Both the position numbers and the translations under genes were made by a program. The notes under the pieces are model-generated. The model did not search any database and was not told the DNA's origin. It saw nothing but the letters and a program-made list of their open reading frames with translations. From NCBI RefSeq assembly GCF_001047135.2, contig NZ_DF968082.1, positions 28,681 through 92,680 of the forward strand: a stretch of DNA of 64,000 nucleotides, in the 5' to 3' direction. Within the stretch, counting starts at the first letter, position 1. The number at the start of each line of letters is the position of its first letter. Below are positions 43,170 through 53,881 of this stretch, piece after piece. The stretch comes from Fructobacillus tropaeoli (GTDB taxonomy: Bacteria > Bacillota > Bacilli > Lactobacillales > Lactobacillaceae).

Positions 43170-44393
43170 ATGTCCAAAAAAACCATTGCAATCGTCGGAG
43201 CAGGATTATCTGGCGTTTACATTGCTAAGCGGTTAGCCCGCAAACTCCGCAGAACTGATCACCAAGTTCTGCTTTTTAATGATGGCAGCGACGCGATGAC
43301 CTTACAAAGCGTTTTACCACAGATTGCCGTTAATACTGTTCCCATTGAAAGTGCTCGTTACGACCTCTACCAGCTTTTTAAAAACGACAAAAACGTCACC
43401 TTTATCAACCAACGAGTTGACGATATCAACTTTAACCATCACCTATTGATGACTAAGAAAAACGATTACCACTATGACTATCTGATTTTAACAACTGGTA
43501 GTATCGGTTCTGCCTTTGGTATTCCAGGTGTTGTCGAACACGCCACATTATTTAACTCATTTGATGGGGCATTGGCGGTTCGAGCTGATTTAGAGGAATT
43601 TTTGGAACAGCAAAAAACCAATCCTGAGCAAAGCTTAAATATTACAGTTGTTGGTGGTGGCCCAAGCGGGGTCGAACTAATGGCCGAACTAGCAAGCTTT
43701 AAAAATCATCACCAAATTGACCCAGAGCGCATTACATTGACCTTGGTTAATGCGAGTCAAGTTCTCTTGCCAGCCTTAACAGAGCCTGAGTTAAGTCAAA
43801 AGGCAAAAGATTTTTTGACGAGACGAGGTGTTGAAGTCTTGAATGATACGCGGGTACTGGGGATGACCAAGCATCGACTAACTCTGCTAGACGGACAGCA
43901 ACTATTAACCGACAAGGTCTACTGGGCAACCGGTTTACAAGTTGAACCAATTTCTAATCGTTGGGGAATTGCCATCAACGATCATGGCCAGCTAACCGTC
44001 GATAAGCACTTCCGTGTCCTCACCGAAGAAGGTGTGCCACTATCCAATGTGTTTGCGGCTGGTAACATCGCTGCCTTTACTCAAAACAATCAGGAAGGAC
44101 TACCCCAATTAGCGCTAGCGGCCGAATACGCTGGTAACATCATTATCAACAGACTGATTTACCAATTAGGTTTAGCAAAGGACCATGGTAAGAGCGCCAA
44201 GGAGCAAAAGAATCCCGGCTATTTCGTTTCCCTTGGTAAGAACTATGGCCTCTCAAACGCCTATGGTCGCAATGGTTCTGCGGGACTAGTTGCTCGCTGG
44301 GCAAAGCATGCCATTAACCTATCCTTTTTCGCTGGAATTGGTTCTGCTTACGGGTTCTTCCGTTACTTCCGCTATGGTCGTCCAAAGCGATAA
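43170..44393 (+). CDS. FAD-dependent NADH dehydrogenase-like oxidoreductase
   Basis: 407 aa. Two Rossmann motifs: IAIVGAGLSGVYIAKRL for FAD at the N-terminus and ITVVGGGPSGVELMAELASF (about residues 155-174) for NAD(P)H. VFAAGNIAAF near residue 290 closes the FAD site. The C-terminal 50 residues are hydrophobic and basic, as in type II NADH dehydrogenases that sit on the membrane. It probably oxidises NADH, feeding quinone or oxygen. A TATAAT box lies at 43132-43137. It is the only plus-strand gene between rplQ and ecfA1. Confidence 0.85.
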   Translation: MSKKTIAIVGAGLSGVYIAKRLARKLRRTDHQVLLFNDGSDAMTLQSVLPQIAVNTVPIESARYDLYQLFKNDKNVTFINQRVDDINFNHHLLMTKKNDYHYDYLILTTGSIGSAFGIPGVVEHATLFNSFDGALAVRADLEEFLEQQKTNPEQSLNITVVGGGPSGVELMAELASFKNHHQIDPERITLTLVNASQVLLPALTEPELSQKAKDFLTRRGVEVLNDTRVLGMTKHRLTLLDGQQLLTDKVYWATGLQVEPISNRWGIAINDHGQLTVDKHFRVLTEEGVPLSNVFAAGNIAAFTQNNQEGLPQLALAAEYAGNIIINRLIYQLGLAKDHGKSAKEQKNPGYFVSLGKNYGLSNAYGRNGSAGLVARWAKHAINLSFFAGIGSAYGFFRYFRYGRPKR

Positions 44394-44423
44394 TCATTGG
44401 GTGACAGTCAAACTTAACAACAC

Positions 44424-44466
44424 AAAAGGTGCAAAACTTTTCTTTCGAAATGACTTGCACCTTTTT
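44424..44466 (+). terminator. Terminator of the NADH dehydrogenase-like gene
   Basis: AAAAGGTGCAA (44424-44434) pairs perfectly with TTGCACCTTTT (44455-44465), followed by TT. Confidence 0.85.
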
Positions 44467-44490
44467 TAGTTTAAAAACGAAGTTGATAAA

Positions 44491-44525
44491 AAAAGCTCGA
44501 AACCAATTAAGGTTTCGAGCTTTTT
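44491..44525. terminator. Terminator of the alpha operon
   Basis: AAAGCTCGAAACC (44492-44504) pairs perfectly with GGTTTCGAGCTTT (44511-44523), with A and T runs. It ends the long ribosomal transcript after rplQ. Confidence 0.9.
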
Positions 44526-44538
44526 GCTTATCGAGCAA

Positions 44539-44922
44539 TTAGTCAACTAACTCCAAGATAACCATTTGTGCAGCGTCGCCACGACGTTGAACAGTCTTTA
44601 AGATGCGAGTGTAACCACCATTACGTTCTGCAAAACGTGGTGCCACTTCTTCAAACAACTTTTGCAAAGCAGTTTGTACGCGAATGTTGTCGCCATCTTC
44701 CTTGACATCAGCAACTTCGTTACGCACGAACTTAGCGGCCTTACGACGGGCTGCCAAATCAGCGTGCTTACCAAGCGTGATCATCTTGTCAGCTGTCTTG
44801 CGAACTTCCTTGGCGCGGGCTTCAGTAGTTTGAATCCGACCATTGATCAACAAGTCAGTAGTCAAGTCACGCAACATTGCCTTACGTTGTGATGAAGTAC
44901 GGCCTAGCTTACGGTATGACAT
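44539..44922 (-). CDS. rplQ: 50S ribosomal protein L17
   Basis: The 127-aa protein has the L17 signature [20 protein letters not shown] at the N-terminus and [15 protein letters not shown] near the end. AGGAGG precedes the start. It is the last gene of the alpha operon. In related genomes ecfA1 follows directly; here about 4.5 kb intervene. Confidence 0.98.
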   Translation of the reverse strand: MSYRKLGRTSSQRKAMLRDLTTDLLINGRIQTTEARAKEVRKTADKMITLGKHADLAARRKAAKFVRNEVADVKEDGDNIRVQTALQKLFEEVAPRFAERNGGYTRILKTVQRRGDAAQMVILELVD

Positions 44923-44958
44923 CGGTTAATCCTCCTTTTTCTAAACTTTTGATGAATA

Positions 44959-45903
44959 TTAATCTTCTTGACGGAAGCCTAAGCCCATTTCGGTCAACTT
45001 CTCTTGAATTTCGTCTAATGACTTACGTCCTAAGTTACGGACCTTCATCATGTCGGCTTCTGAGCGATCAGTCAACTCTTCAATCGTGTTGATTCCTGCT
45101 CGCTTCAAGCAGTTGTATGAACGAACGGACAAGTCCAAATCTTCGATTGGAGCGGCATCAGCTGCAGTACTTGTAGCCTTTTCCGTTTCAACCATGACTT
45201 TAGTCTCTTGGGCAACAGGGGAAATATCCGTGAACAAGTTCAAGTGTTCTGTTAGAATCTTTGAACCAAGACTCAAAGCATCGCTTGGCTTGATTGAACC
45301 GTTAGTCCAAACTTCCATGGTCAGCTTATCGTAATCGTCGCGAGAACCAACACGCTTGTTTTCAACGTGGTAGTTAACTCGTTCGATTGGTGTATAAATC
45401 GAATCAACCGTTAAAACACCGATTGGCATTTCATCACGTAATTGCTTGTTTTCTTCAGCTGAAGAATAACCCCGACCCTTTACAGCCGTAACGGTCATGT
45501 GTAATGACTTTCCAGCTGCCAAAGTTGCAATATGCAAATCTGGGTTCAAGACTTCAATGTCAGCTGATCCTGTCAAATCAGCTGCAGTAACGTCCTTTGG
45601 TCCTTGAACATCAATTTCCAAAGCGTGCTCTTCAGCTGAGTCCGTAGCGAAAACAACTTTTTTCAAGTTCAAAATCAACTGGGTCACGTCTTCTACGACA
45701 CCATCAACGGTTGAGAATTCGTGGACCACACCGTCGATTTGGACTGTGTTGACCGCTACGCCAGGAAGCGATGATAGCAAGACACGACGAAGGGAGTTAC
45801 CCAAAGTCGTACCATAGCCACGCTCCAGAGGTTCCACGATGAACTTACCGTAGTTGGCATCCTCTTCGATGTTATGAATATCTGGCTTTTCAAATTCAAT
45901 CAT
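44959..45903 (-). CDS. rpoA: RNA polymerase alpha subunit
   Basis: The protein is 314 aa. The N-terminal dimerisation and assembly domain (about residues 1-230, [20 protein letters not shown]) is joined by an acidic linker to the C-terminal DNA-binding domain ([20 protein letters not shown], then [13 protein letters not shown]). That domain contacts UP elements and activators. Length is normal for the group. Confidence 0.99.
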   Translation of the reverse strand: MIEFEKPDIHNIEEDANYGKFIVEPLERGYGTTLGNSLRRVLLSSLPGVAVNTVQIDGVVHEFSTVDGVVEDVTQLILNLKKVVFATDSAEEHALEIDVQGPKDVTAADLTGSADIEVLNPDLHIATLAAGKSLHMTVTAVKGRGYSSAEENKQLRDEMPIGVLTVDSIYTPIERVNYHVENKRVGSRDDYDKLTMEVWTNGSIKPSDALSLGSKILTEHLNLFTDISPVAQETKVMVETEKATSTAADAAPIEDLDLSVRSYNCLKRAGINTIEELTDRSEADMMKVRNLGRKSLDEIQEKLTEMGLGFRQED

Positions 45904-45949
45904 CTGTTAACTCTAACCCCCTCTTTCAAAGCAAGCGCAATGAAATTAA

Positions 45950-46336
45950 TTAAACACGACGACGCTTTGGTGGGCGTGATCCGTTATGGGGAACTGGGGT
46001 AACATCCTTGATTGACGTTACTTCAAGACCAGCTGCGGCCAATGCACGAATTGCTGATTCACGACCGGAACCAGGGCCCTTAACCGTAACAGCAACAGTG
46101 CGCATGTTAACTTCCAATGCGGACTTAGCAGCTGCTTCCGCTGCTTGTTGAGCAGCGAATGGTGTTGACTTACGTGATCCCTTGAATCCAAGGGCACCAG
46201 CTGATGACCAGGCAACAGCGTTACCTTGGGCATCGGTAATCATGACGATAGTGTTATTGAAAGTTGCGTGGATATGTGCCACACCAGATTCAATGTTCTT
46301 TTTCACACGACGCTTGCGTGTAGTACGAACTGCCAT
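45950..46336 (-). CDS. rpsK: 30S ribosomal protein S11
   Basis: The 128-aa protein carries [20 protein letters not shown] and the C-terminal [17 protein letters not shown], both universal S11 features. GGAGG precedes the ATG. It is preceded by an unusually long, hairpin-rich 176-bp gap after rpsM. Confidence 0.98.
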   Translation of the reverse strand: MAVRTTRKRRVKKNIESGVAHIHATFNNTIVMITDAQGNAVAWSSAGALGFKGSRKSTPFAAQQAAEAAAKSALEVNMRTVAVTVKGPGSGRESAIRALAAAGLEVTSIKDVTPVPHNGSRPPKRRRV

Positions 46337-46374
46337 AATTTTTGCCTCCTTTTCAAATTCTTTATAATTTCTCG

Positions 46375-46439
46375 GGTTAGTGATGACTAACCAACATTAC
46401 ACAACTGTGGTTGTGATAATCATTTCTCACAAAAGTGAG
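46375..46439 (-). promoter_or_regulatory. Three tandem hairpins between rpsM and rpsK
   Basis: Stems GGTTAG/CTAACC (46375-46380 with 46387-46392), CACAAC/GTTGTG (46400-46405 with 46410-46415) and CTCAC/GTGAG (46426-46430 with 46435-46439), with loops of 6, 4 and 4 nt. None has a U tail, so these are unlikely to be terminators. They could be a protein-binding leader or RNA-processing site. Confidence 0.55.
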
Positions 46440-46512
46440 GCTCTTTTAGAAAAGGACAGCAGTCTTGCGACAATATGCCATTTTCTTGTTAAAGAGATTG
46501 GTAAAAAGTGTT

Positions 46513-46884
46513 TTACTTCTTCTTACCAGCAATTGCCGTAGCTGGGCCTTTGCGAGTACGGGCGTTGTTCTTCGTGTGTTGTCCACGAACGGGCAATCCC
46601 TTACGGTGACGAATACCACGGTATGAGGCGATTTCTTGCAATCCCTTGATATCAAGTGATACCTTACGACGCAAGTCACCTTCCAACTGCAAGTTCAAAG
46701 CAGCGATAGCTTCACGGATTTGATCTTCTTGATCAACCGTCAAGTCGCGAACTCGAACGTCTTCAGAAACCTTAGCAGTAGCCAAGATCTTTTGGGCAGT
46801 TGTATTACCGATTCCGTAGATGTATGTTAAACCAATGACAATTCGCTTGTCACGTGGCAAATCGATACCTTCAATACGAGCCAT
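46513..46884 (-). CDS. rpsM: 30S ribosomal protein S13
   Basis: The 123-aa head protein contacts S19 and t[23 protein letters not shown] at the N-terminus and the C-terminal [20 protein letters not shown] with a basic tail [14 protein letters not shown] are diagnostic. GGAGG lies upstream. Confidence 0.98.
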   Translation of the reverse strand: MARIEGIDLPRDKRIVIGLTYIYGIGNTTAQKILATAKVSEDVRVRDLTVDQEDQIREAIAALNLQLEGDLRRKVSLDIKGLQEIASYRGIRHRKGLPVRGQHTKNNARTRKGPATAIAGKKK

Positions 46885-46962
46885 AACAATTTACCTCCTT
46901 TTAATATTTTGAAAGAACTTCTAAGTTCATTTTCAAGCGTTTTTTATCTTTGTAAGTAAAAA

Positions 46963-47082
46963 TTACTTACCTGCGCGTTGCTTGTGCTTAGGGTTAGCTG
47001 GGCAAATAATCATTGTCCGGCCGTTACGCTTAATCACACGGCAAGATTCGCACATTTTTTTAACTGATGGACGTACCTTCAT
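46963..47082 (-). CDS. rpmJ: 50S ribosomal protein L36
   Basis: This 39-aa protein runs from ATG 47082 to TAA 46963: begins [20 protein letters not shown] and ends [10 protein letters not shown]. The Cys-x2-Cys...Cys...His zinc ribbon (CESC, IICP, KH) is intact, so this is the zinc-binding form. AGGAGG lies upstream. It sits between infA and rpsM as in other Firmicutes. Confidence 0.97.
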   Translation of the reverse strand: MKVRPSVKKMCESCRVIKRNGRTMIICPANPKHKQRAGK

Positions 47083-47132
47083 AATCTATTCCTCCTATTC
47101 GGTTAACTGATTATAGACCGCCCCGCTGATTT

Positions 47133-47348
47133 TTAGCGGAAACGGTAAGTAATACGACCCTTTGTCAAGTCGTATGGTGACATTTCAACCGTGACACGGT
47201 CACCTGGCAAGATCCGAATATAATTCTTACGAATCTTCCCGGAAACGTGTGCTAAGATGACCGCACCATTTTCAAGTTCGACTTGAAACATTGCATTTGG
47301 CATCGTTTCTTTCACTTTGCCTTCAATTTCAATGACATCGTTGGCCAC
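47133..47348 (-). CDS. infA: Translation initiation factor IF-1
   Basis: The 71-aa OB-fold protein blocks the A site during initiation. [39 protein letters not shown] and the C-terminal GRITYRFR are diagnostic. GGAGG lies upstream. It lies between adk and rpmJ. Confidence 0.98.
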   Translation of the reverse strand: MANDVIEIEGKVKETMPNAMFQVELENGAVILAHVSGKIRKNYIRILPGDRVTVEMSPYDLTKGRITYRFR

Positions 47349-47447
47349 GCAGATTACCTCCTATGTAACCATCATTCAACATAATCGATAAGGCGGTCAA
47401 CCTTATTGATTATACCAGGGTTCCCCTGAATTATCAAGAAAAGCCCT

Positions 47448-48014
47448 TTAGTCCAAGGCATCCAAGACCGATTTTACATCAGCGTAAATTCGATCTAATT
47501 CACCATTACCATCGATGGTGTGCAAAACACCATGATTTTCATAGTAATCAACCAAAGGCAAGTTGGCCTTCTTGTTGACTTCCAAACGGTGTGCGATGAC
47601 ATCCTTTGTGTCATCGGCCCGTCCCCGGTTCATTAACCGGTCAACCAAAACTTGGTCAGGAACTTCAAAATACAAGGTAGCCGAAACCTTGTCGTTCTTT
47701 TCGGCTAAGAATTGGTCCAAGAACTTGGCCTGTTCTTCATTACGTGGGTAGCCGTCAAGCATAAAGCCATTTTCAACTACGTCAGGTTGTGATAATCGAT
47801 CAGCGACCATCGCATTCGTAATTTCATCAGGAACTAAGTTTCCAGCATCCATGAAGGCTTTTGCTTTTTGTCCAAGCTCAGTTTCTTCTTTCATGTTGGC
47901 CCGGAAGATATCACCAGTACTAATGTGAACCATTGGGTAGTCAGCAATAATCTTCTCAGCTTGGGTTCCCTTACCTGCACCAGGTAGACCCAATAAAATT
48001 AGGTTTTTCGTCAT
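47448..48014 (-). CDS. adk: Adenylate kinase, short-lid form
   Basis: 188 aa. P-loop [17 protein letters not shown] at the N-terminus, AMP-binding [18 protein letters not shown], and a short lid ([16 protein letters not shown]). The long zinc-binding lid usual in Bacilli (about 212-218 aa in total) is absent, which supports placement near Leuconostoc and Weissella. It follows secY by 23 bp. Confidence 0.96.
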   Translation of the reverse strand: MTKNLILLGLPGAGKGTQAEKIIADYPMVHISTGDIFRANMKEETELGQKAKAFMDAGNLVPDEITNAMVADRLSQPDVVENGFMLDGYPRNEEQAKFLDQFLAEKNDKVSATLYFEVPDQVLVDRLMNRGRADDTKDVIAHRLEVNKKANLPLVDYYENHGVLHTIDGNGELDRIYADVKSVLDALD

Positions 48015-48037
48015 GATTGAACTCCTTTTAAACCAGC

Positions 48038-49336
48038 TTAACGGATGAAGCCTACGTAGTTCTTCTTTTGCAAGAGACCATCAATTTGACGAATCAAATC
48101 AAGGGTAACCCCGATGGCAATCAGCAAAGAAGTTCCACCCAAGCCAATCTTTTCATTAAGTCCCCATACATCAGATGCAATCAATGGTACCAAGGCAACA
48201 AAGCCAAGGTACAAAGCCCCAACAAACGACAAGCGTAAGAGCAACTTTGTGACGAACTTTTGCGTTTCGACACCAGGACGGACATCAACAATGTAAGCCC
48301 CCTGCTTTTGCAAGTTTTCGGCCAACTTTTCAGGGTTAACCTGTACAAAGGCGTAGAAGTAAGTAAAGAGAATAATCAGAACGGTGTAGAAAATCGCTCC
48401 GGTTGTTGTTTGCATGGAGAAAATCTGTTGTAAGATTTTAAACCAACCAACATTACTATACTTACTCTGGAAGGCGAAGAGGATTGTCTGTGGTGTTGAA
48501 ATCAATGACGAAGCAAAGATCACAGGAATCACCCCAGAAACATTTAACTTCAAAGGTAGGTAAGCTTCCGCCCCATAGGAAGAAGCTGACCGTGTATATT
48601 GGATTTGCAAACGACGACTTGCTTCATAGAACCAAGTCGTAATTCCGACAACCAAAATGATTGCCGTCAGCAAAACCGCCATGAAAATCCAGCCGGTAAC
48701 CTTGTCGTTGCCACTAGATTGCAGAACATTTTCCTTGAAAATTTCCCACAAACCAGAAGGCATTTGAGAAATAATTCCAGAGAAGATAATCATGGAAACA
48801 CCGTTTCCAAGACCCTTTTCGGTAATCATTTCTCCCAACCACATGGCAAAGAAAGTTCCAATTGTCATGACCGACCCAATCAGTAGGAAGGAGGTCACGT
48901 TATTGGTCTGCTTCACCAAACCATAGGCGGCTAAGGAGTTGAATCCAGCGGTAATTCCCACTGATTGCAAAAAGGCAAAGATAATGGTCAAGTACCGGGT
49001 AGCTTGATTCAGCTTCCGGCGACCAACTTCGCCTTGTTTACTCCATTCAACAAAACGTGGCACGATATCTAACTGCAGCAACTGCACAACAATCTGTGCA
49101 GTAACATAAGGCGAGACCCCCATCGCAAAGAGCGAGAAGTTCAGTAAGCCTCCACCCGAGAAAATATTTAAAATATTCAGCAAGCCTGAGCCAGAAACTG
49201 AATTCAAGGCAGCAGGATTAACACCTGGAACAGTGATATGAGTCCCAATGCGGTAAACAAAGAGAATCAAAATCGTCCAAAGCATCTTCTTACGAATATC
49301 TTTTTGTCGGATTGCATTAAATAGCGTGCGCCACAT
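48038..49336 (-). CDS. secY: Protein translocase subunit SecY
   Basis: The protein is 432 aa with ten membrane helices and forms the channel of the general secretory pathway. [20 protein letters not shown], the plug region [20 protein letters not shown], and the cytoplasmic [20 protein letters not shown] are typical. It starts one base before the rplO stop region, so it is coupled to rplO. Confidence 0.98.
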   Translation of the reverse strand: MWRTLFNAIRQKDIRKKMLWTILILFVYRIGTHITVPGVNPAALNSVSGSGLLNILNIFSGGGLLNFSLFAMGVSPYVTAQIVVQLLQLDIVPRFVEWSKQGEVGRRKLNQATRYLTIIFAFLQSVGITAGFNSLAAYGLVKQTNNVTSFLLIGSVMTIGTFFAMWLGEMITEKGLGNGVSMIIFSGIISQMPSGLWEIFKENVLQSSGNDKVTGWIFMAVLLTAIILVVGITTWFYEASRRLQIQYTRSASSYGAEAYLPLKLNVSGVIPVIFASSLISTPQTILFAFQSKYSNVGWFKILQQIFSMQTTTGAIFYTVLIILFTYFYAFVQVNPEKLAENLQKQGAYIVDVRPGVETQKFVTKLLLRLSFVGALYLGFVALVPLIASDVWGLNEKIGLGGTSLLIAIGVTLDLIRQIDGLLQKKNYVGFIR

Positions 49337-49337
49337 T

Positions 49338-49772
49338 TTAGATCACCTCGGTTGTACCACCAGCTTGTTCGATGGCCTTAACTGCAGCAGCAGAGAACTT
49401 GTGGGCCTTAATCGTCAACTTCTTTTCCAATTGACCATTACCCAAGACCTTGATTACGTCTTTTTGGTTCTTTACTACACCGTTTTCAATCAACAAAGCA
49501 GGTGTTACTTCAGTGCCGTTATCGAAGTTGTTCAACTTGTCCAAGTTAACAACTGCGAATTCCTTGCGTGAGATGTTTGTAAATCCACGCTTTGGAATAC
49601 GACGGTACAAAGGCATTTGTCCACCTTCGAACCCAAGACGTGTCTTACCACGGGCCTTTTGTCCCTTTTGGCCTCGACCAGCAGTCTTACCGTTTCCAGA
49701 TGAAGTACCACGACCAACACGGTTACGTGTCTGGCGTGAACCCAAAGCAGGTTGCAATTCGTTCAAATTCAT
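49338..49772 (-). CDS. rplO: 50S ribosomal protein L15
   Basis: The 144-aa protein starts [20 protein letters not shown], with the glycine- and arginine-rich extension ([17 protein letters not shown]) that threads into 23S rRNA, and [24 protein letters not shown] is upstream. Its stop abuts secY. Confidence 0.98.
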   Translation of the reverse strand: MNLNELQPALGSRQTRNRVGRGTSSGNGKTAGRGQKGQKARGKTRLGFEGGQMPLYRRIPKRGFTNISRKEFAVVNLDKLNNFDNGTEVTPALLIENGVVKNQKDVIKVLGNGQLEKKLTIKAHKFSAAAVKAIEQAGGTTEVI

Positions 49773-49802
49773 CGTTTGGTCCCTCCTTTTTCTAAAATTT
49801 TT

Positions 49803-49985
49803 TTATTTTACTTCTTCAACAGCAACCAAGTGAGCAATATGGAAAATTGCGCCACGAGTAGCTGCGTTATCAGGCTTCACCACTGAGCTTGACACACGGT
49901 TAAGTCCAAGTGACTTAACAATGGCACGTTGCTTAGGCAAGCGATGAGCCGCACTCTTAATCAAAGTGATTTTCAAATCAGCCAT
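49803..49985 (-). CDS. rpmD: 50S ribosomal protein L30
   Basis: 60 aa, usual for the bacterial form: [20 protein letters not shown] with the later [15 protein letters not shown]. It lies 11 bp after rpsE and 30 bp before rplO. Confidence 0.97.
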   Translation of the reverse strand: MADLKITLIKSAAHRLPKQRAIVKSLGLNRVSSSVVKPDNAATRGAIFHIAHLVAVEEVK

Positions 49986-49996
49986 GTTATCGCTCC

Positions 49997-50503
49997 TTAT
50001 TCAGCCAAGTGTTCCAATGAAACACCACGTAACTTTGCCACTTTTTCAGCATCCTTCAAGTTGTTCAATGCATCAAAAGTTGCACGAACAACGTTGACAG
50101 GAGTTGATGAACCCAATGACTTAGCAGTCACATCGTTGATACCAGCCAATTCCATTACGGAACGAGTAGCACCACCGGCGGCAACCCCAGCACCTTCCTT
50201 AGCAGGCTTAACCAGGATCTTACCACCAGCCCATTCACCAAGAACTTCGTGAGGAATAGTAGTACCAACTGTTGGTACAGTGATCAAGTTACGCTTTGCG
50301 TCTTCAACGGCCTTACGGATAGCTTCTGGCACTTCTTGTGCCTTACCAGTTCCAAAACCAACGTGACCTTGCTTGTCACCAACGACAACCAAAGCACCGA
50401 AGCGCAAACGACGTCCACCCTTAACAACCTTGGTAACACGGTTAATTGCAACAACGTTTTCTTCTAATTCGCCTAATTCCTTAGGGTTTACGAATTCAAC
50501 CAT
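49997..50503 (-). CDS. rpsE: 30S ribosomal protein S5
   Basis: 168 aa. The double-stranded-RNA-binding N-terminal domain [20 protein letters not shown] and C-terminal [20 protein letters not shown] are present. S5 helps mRNA unwinding and fidelity. Length is normal. Confidence 0.98.
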   Translation of the reverse strand: MVEFVNPKELGELEENVVAINRVTKVVKGGRRLRFGALVVVGDKQGHVGFGTGKAQEVPEAIRKAVEDAKRNLITVPTVGTTIPHEVLGEWAGGKILVKPAKEGAGVAAGGATRSVMELAGINDVTAKSLGSSTPVNVVRATFDALNNLKDAEKVAKLRGVSLEHLAE

Positions 50504-50523
50504 TTGTATTATTCCTCCTTTCC

Positions 50524-50877
50524 TTAGAACTTCAAACCGTTTTCACGAGCAGCGTCGGCCAAAGCCTTCACACGTCCGTGATAAACATAACCACCACGAT
50601 CGAAGACAACTTCTTCGATGTTAGCAGCCTTAGCATTCTTAGCGATCATCTCGCCAACCTTAACGGCTTGTTCAACCTTTGTACCGGTAACATCGGCACT
50701 TTGTGATGAGGCACTTGCTAGCGTTACACCCGCTACGTCATCAATTAATTGAGCGTAGATGTTGACATTAGAACGGAAAACGTTCAAACGTGGGCGAGCA
50801 GCAGTACCAGAGATCTTGCCGCGGACACGCTTGTGGCGTTGTACGCGAAGCTTATTCTTATCTGGTTTCGTAATCAT
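50524..50877 (-). CDS. rplR: 50S ribosomal protein L18
   Basis: This 117-aa protein binds 5S r[41 protein letters not shown] and the C-terminal [20 protein letters not shown] are diagnostic. Confidence 0.98.
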   Translation of the reverse strand: MITKPDKNKLRVQRHKRVRGKISGTAARPRLNVFRSNVNIYAQLIDDVAGVTLASASSQSADVTGTKVEQAVKVGEMIAKNAKAANIEEVVFDRGGYVYHGRVKALADAARENGLKF

Positions 50878-50965
50878 AGCTGTGCTTTCCTTTTCTTTAA
50901 GTGGCTAAACCACTTTCAAATAATCTTTGTTTATTAAATGTAAAACGGGTTAAGAAGCTAAAAGC

Positions 50966-51502
50966 TTACTTACCAGTCTTACCTTCCTTACGACGGACAA
51001 CTTCGCCTTCGTAACGAATTCCCTTACCCTTATATGGTTCGGGTGGGCGAATTGCGCGAACTTCCGCAGCAAAATCACCAACTGCTTGCTTTGAAATTCC
51101 AGAAATCTTGATAGTCAAGGCATCAGGAACTTCAACAGTCAAACCTTCGCGGTCTTCAAAGTCAACGGGGTGTGAATACCCAACTGACAAAGTCAACTTT
51201 GAACCAGACTTTGCGGCACGGTAACCAACACCGACCATCTTCAAAGTCTTTGAGAAGCCGTTAGTAACGCCTTCAACCATGTTTGAGAAGTTTGCAGTAG
51301 TCGTACCGTGCAATGCACGGTGCTTCTTATCTTCCGCTGCACGAGTAAATGATACTTCAGTACCATCCATGTGCATCGTGATTCCAGGGTTGATTGTGTA
51401 GTTCAATTCACCCTTAGGTCCCTTAACAGTCACAAATTGACCATCTTGCTTAACTTCAACGCCAGCAGGGATCGTAACGATTTTGTTTCCAATACGGCTC
51501 AT
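50966..51502 (-). CDS. rplF: 50S ribosomal protein L6
   Basis: 178 aa with two similar domains; [20 protein letters not shown] at the start and the C-terminal [20 protein letters not shown]. It lies near the factor-binding site. Spacing to rpsH is 24 bp and to rplR 88 bp. Confidence 0.98.
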   Translation of the reverse strand: MSRIGNKIVTIPAGVEVKQDGQFVTVKGPKGELNYTINPGITMHMDGTEVSFTRAAEDKKHRALHGTTTANFSNMVEGVTNGFSKTLKMVGVGYRAAKSGSKLTLSVGYSHPVDFEDREGLTVEVPDALTIKISGISKQAVGDFAAEVRAIRPPEPYKGKGIRYEGEVVRRKEGKTGK

Positions 51503-51526
51503 GGTAAGTCTCCTTTCTTAGATATA

Positions 51527-51925
51527 TTACCAAACGTAAGCCAGCACTTCGCCACCGACCTGCTTAGCACGTGCTACCTTATCAGTTACAACACCGTTTG
51601 ATGTTGAAACAATGGCGATACCAAGACCATTCAAGACCTTTGGCATTTCTTCGGCCTTAGCATACTTACGCAAACCAGGCTTTGAAACACGCTTAATACC
51701 AGTGATGACACGCTCTTGATCTTCTCCGTACTTCAAAAATACACGGATAACACCTTGCTTGTTGTCTTCCAAGTATTCTACATCACGGATGAAACCTTCT
51801 TGCTTCAAGATCTCGGCAATGCTCTTCTTCATTTTTGATGCTGGAATTTCAACGGAAGCGTGACGCGCCATGTTGGCGTTACGGATTCGAGTCAAAAAAT
51901 CAGCGATTGGATCAGTCATAGACAT
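51527..51925 (-). CDS. rpsH: 30S ribosomal protein S8
   Basis: 132 aa. [20 protein letters not shown] at the N-terminus and [19 protein letters not shown] near the end. GGAGG lies ten bases before ATG 51925; an ATG at 51919 is a second option. The preceding gap to rplE (127 bp) is where rpsN normally lies. Confidence 0.97.
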   Translation of the reverse strand: MSMTDPIADFLTRIRNANMARHASVEIPASKMKKSIAEILKQEGFIRDVEYLEDNKQGVIRVFLKYGEDQERVITGIKRVSKPGLRKYAKAEEMPKVLNGLGIAIVSTSNGVVTDKVARAKQVGGEVLAYVW

Positions 51926-51978
51926 CTATCGATATCCTCCTTTTATATTTTGAACGTCATCAAGAATTTGACACGCTC

Positions 51979-52012
51979 TTAAGTGTTCAAGACACTTGTC
52001 ACAAACACTTAA
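51979..52012 (-). promoter_or_regulatory. Alternative hairpins in the rplE-rpsH gap
   Basis: TTAAGTGT (51979-51986) can pair with ACACTTAA (52005-52012), or its AAGTGT part (51981-51986) with ACACTT (51992-51997). The two structures exclude each other. No S14 gene fits in this 127-bp gap. Confidence 0.5.
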
Positions 52013-52052
52013 AAACGCGCCACCCAAATGAGTGACCGCATTTTTAAATTAC

Positions 52053-52595
52053 TTACTTAGCAAAAGGCATGCCCAAGCCAGAAAGCAATTCGAAACCTTC
52101 TTCGTCGTTTGCAGCAGTCGTTACAATAACGATGTCCAAACCACGAACGCGGTTAACCTTGTCAAAGTCGATTTCAGGGAAAATCAACTGTTCACGGATT
52201 CCCAAAGTGTAGTTTCCGCGACCATCAAAGGCCTTAGAAGAAACACCGTGGAAGTCACGAACTCGAGGCAAAGAGATGTTAATCAACTTGTCCAAGAATT
52301 CAAACATACGTTCTCCACGCAAAGTAACCTTTGTACCGATAGCCATTCCTTCACGAAGACGGAATCCGGCGATTGACTTCTTTGCACGAGTGATAACTGG
52401 TTGTTGTCCAGCAATCAACTTCAATTCTTCAACCGCTTCATCGAGGTTCTTTGAGTTTGAAACCGCATCACCAACACCCATGTTCAAAACGATCTTTTCG
52501 ATCTTTGGGGCTTGCATTGGTGAAGTAAAGTTAAACTTCTTGATCAAAGCAGGTTGAACTTCATTAACATATTTTACTTTTAATTCATTTGCCAT
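52053..52595 (-). CDS. rplE: 50S ribosomal protein L5
   Basis: 180 aa; binds 5S rRNA and contacts the P-site t[43 protein letters not shown] and [20 protein letters not shown] are diagnostic. Confidence 0.98.
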   Translation of the reverse strand: MANELKVKYVNEVQPALIKKFNFTSPMQAPKIEKIVLNMGVGDAVSNSKNLDEAVEELKLIAGQQPVITRAKKSIAGFRLREGMAIGTKVTLRGERMFEFLDKLINISLPRVRDFHGVSSKAFDGRGNYTLGIREQLIFPEIDFDKVNRVRGLDIVIVTTAANDEEGFELLSGLGMPFAK

Positions 52596-52635
52596 GATAA
52601 TGATTTCTACCTTTCAAAATAGATTATAGCTTTTT

Positions 52636-52944
52636 TTAGCCTAGCACATTGCCAGACTTCTTAGCAAAACGTACTTTCTTGCCATCTTCAAACTTGAAGC
52701 CAACCTTGGTTGGTTCGTTAGTTGATGGGTCAATCAATTGTACGTTTGATGCATGGATAGGTGCTTCGATATCGATAACACCACCCTGTGGGTATTCGTT
52801 AGAAGGCTTTTGATGCTTCTTAACGAGGTTTACGCCTTCGACAACGACACGGTTCTTGGCAGCAACAGTCTTAGTGATTGTTCCTTCCTTACCCTTGTCC
52901 TTACCAGCGATGACGCGAACCTTATCACCTGTTTTTACAAACAT
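52636..52944 (-). CDS. rplX: 50S ribosomal protein L24
   Basis: 102 aa; assembly initiator. The KOW motif [20 protein letters not shown] at the N-terminus, then [26 protein letters not shown] precedes the ATG. Confidence 0.98.
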   Translation of the reverse strand: MFVKTGDKVRVIAGKDKGKEGTITKTVAAKNRVVVEGVNLVKKHQKPSNEYPQGGVIDIEAPIHASNVQLIDPSTNEPTKVGFKFEDGKKVRFAKKSGNVLG

Positions 52945-52965
52945 GATTGGCTCCTCCTAGTAGTA

Positions 52966-53334
52966 TTAAAGCACTTCTGGTGCCAATGAAACGATTCGCG
53001 TAAAGTTGTTGTCACGCAATTCACGTGCGACAGGGCCAAAAATACGCGTTCCAACTGGTGACTTGTCATCCTTAACGATAACAGCAGCGTTTTCATCGAA
53101 GTTGATGTATGAACCGTCAGTCCGACGTACGTCAGATACAGTTCGTACGATGACAGCCTTAACGACGTCACCCTTCTTAACGTTACCACCAGGGATAGCT
53201 TGCTTGACAGTAGCAACAATCATGTCACCAATACCAGCAACCTTACGGCCAGAACCACCGAGCACTTTAATCGTCAAGATTTCACGTGCGCCAGAGTTAT
53301 CAGCCACTTTCAAACGACTCTCTTGTTGAATCAT
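52966..53334 (-). CDS. rplN: 50S ribosomal protein L14
   Basis: 122 aa, usual length. [20 protein letters not shown] at the N-terminus and the C-terminal [20 protein letters not shown] are diagnostic. GGAGGA is upstream. Confidence 0.98.
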   Translation of the reverse strand: MIQQESRLKVADNSGAREILTIKVLGGSGRKVAGIGDMIVATVKQAIPGGNVKKGDVVKAVIVRTVSDVRRTDGSYINFDENAAVIVKDDKSPVGTRIFGPVARELRDNNFTRIVSLAPEVL

Positions 53335-53385
53335 GGTTCATCCTCCTTGTTAGCAATAGTTTACGACGATTGGATTAAAGTCCGA

Positions 53386-53652
53386 TTAGAGGATAACTGC
53401 CTCTTCAACAACCTTTACCAAACGGAAGTGCTTCGTTGCAGACAAAGGACGAGTTTCCATGATTTCAACGATATCGTTCATCTTAGCGATGTTCTTTTCA
53501 TCATGGGCCTTGAACTTCTTAGTATAGCGAACTCGCTTACCATAAACTGGGTGGTTGACATAAGTATCAACGGCAACAGTGATAGTCTTGTCCATCTTGT
53601 CAGATACGACACGACCACGGTAAGTCTTACGAGCGTTACGTTCTTCACTCAT
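53386..53652 (-). CDS. rpsQ: 30S ribosomal protein S17
   Basis: 88 aa. [20 protein letters not shown] and [19 protein letters not shown] are S17 signatures; binds the 5' domain of 16S rRNA. It lies between rpmC and rplN with normal spacing. Confidence 0.98.
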   Translation of the reverse strand: MSEERNARKTYRGRVVSDKMDKTITVAVDTYVNHPVYGKRVRYTKKFKAHDEKNIAKMNDIVEIMETRPLSATKHFRLVKVVEEAVIL

Positions 53653-53674
53653 TTTTCAGCTTCTTCCTTTCGTC

Positions 53675-53881
53675 TTATTTGTTGGCTTCTGCCAATTGTT
53701 GTGCACGAATGATAGTCTTCACACGTGCGATGTCCTTACGAACTTTTGAAATACGGGCCGTGTTTTCCAATTGACCAGTAGCCAATTGAAAACGAAGGTT
53801 GAACAATTCTTCCTTGAATTCGGCTTCGCGCTTTTGCAAATCCGCAAGTGACAAAGCTTTTAATTCATTTGCTTTCGTCAT
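53675..53881 (-). CDS. rpmC: 50S ribosomal protein L29
   Basis: 68 aa. Helical protein at the exit tunnel: [20 protein letters not shown], then [20 protein letters not shown]. Its ATG shares a base with the rplP stop (TAATG), so translation is coupled. Confidence 0.98.
   Translation of the reverse strand: MTKANELKALSLADLQKREAEFKEELFNLRFQLATGQLENTARISKVRKDIARVKTIIRAQQLAEANK

Noticed and set aside
51926..52052. Search for an rpsN gene
   Set aside because: The gap is shorter than an S14 gene and no frame has its zinc or basic motifs.
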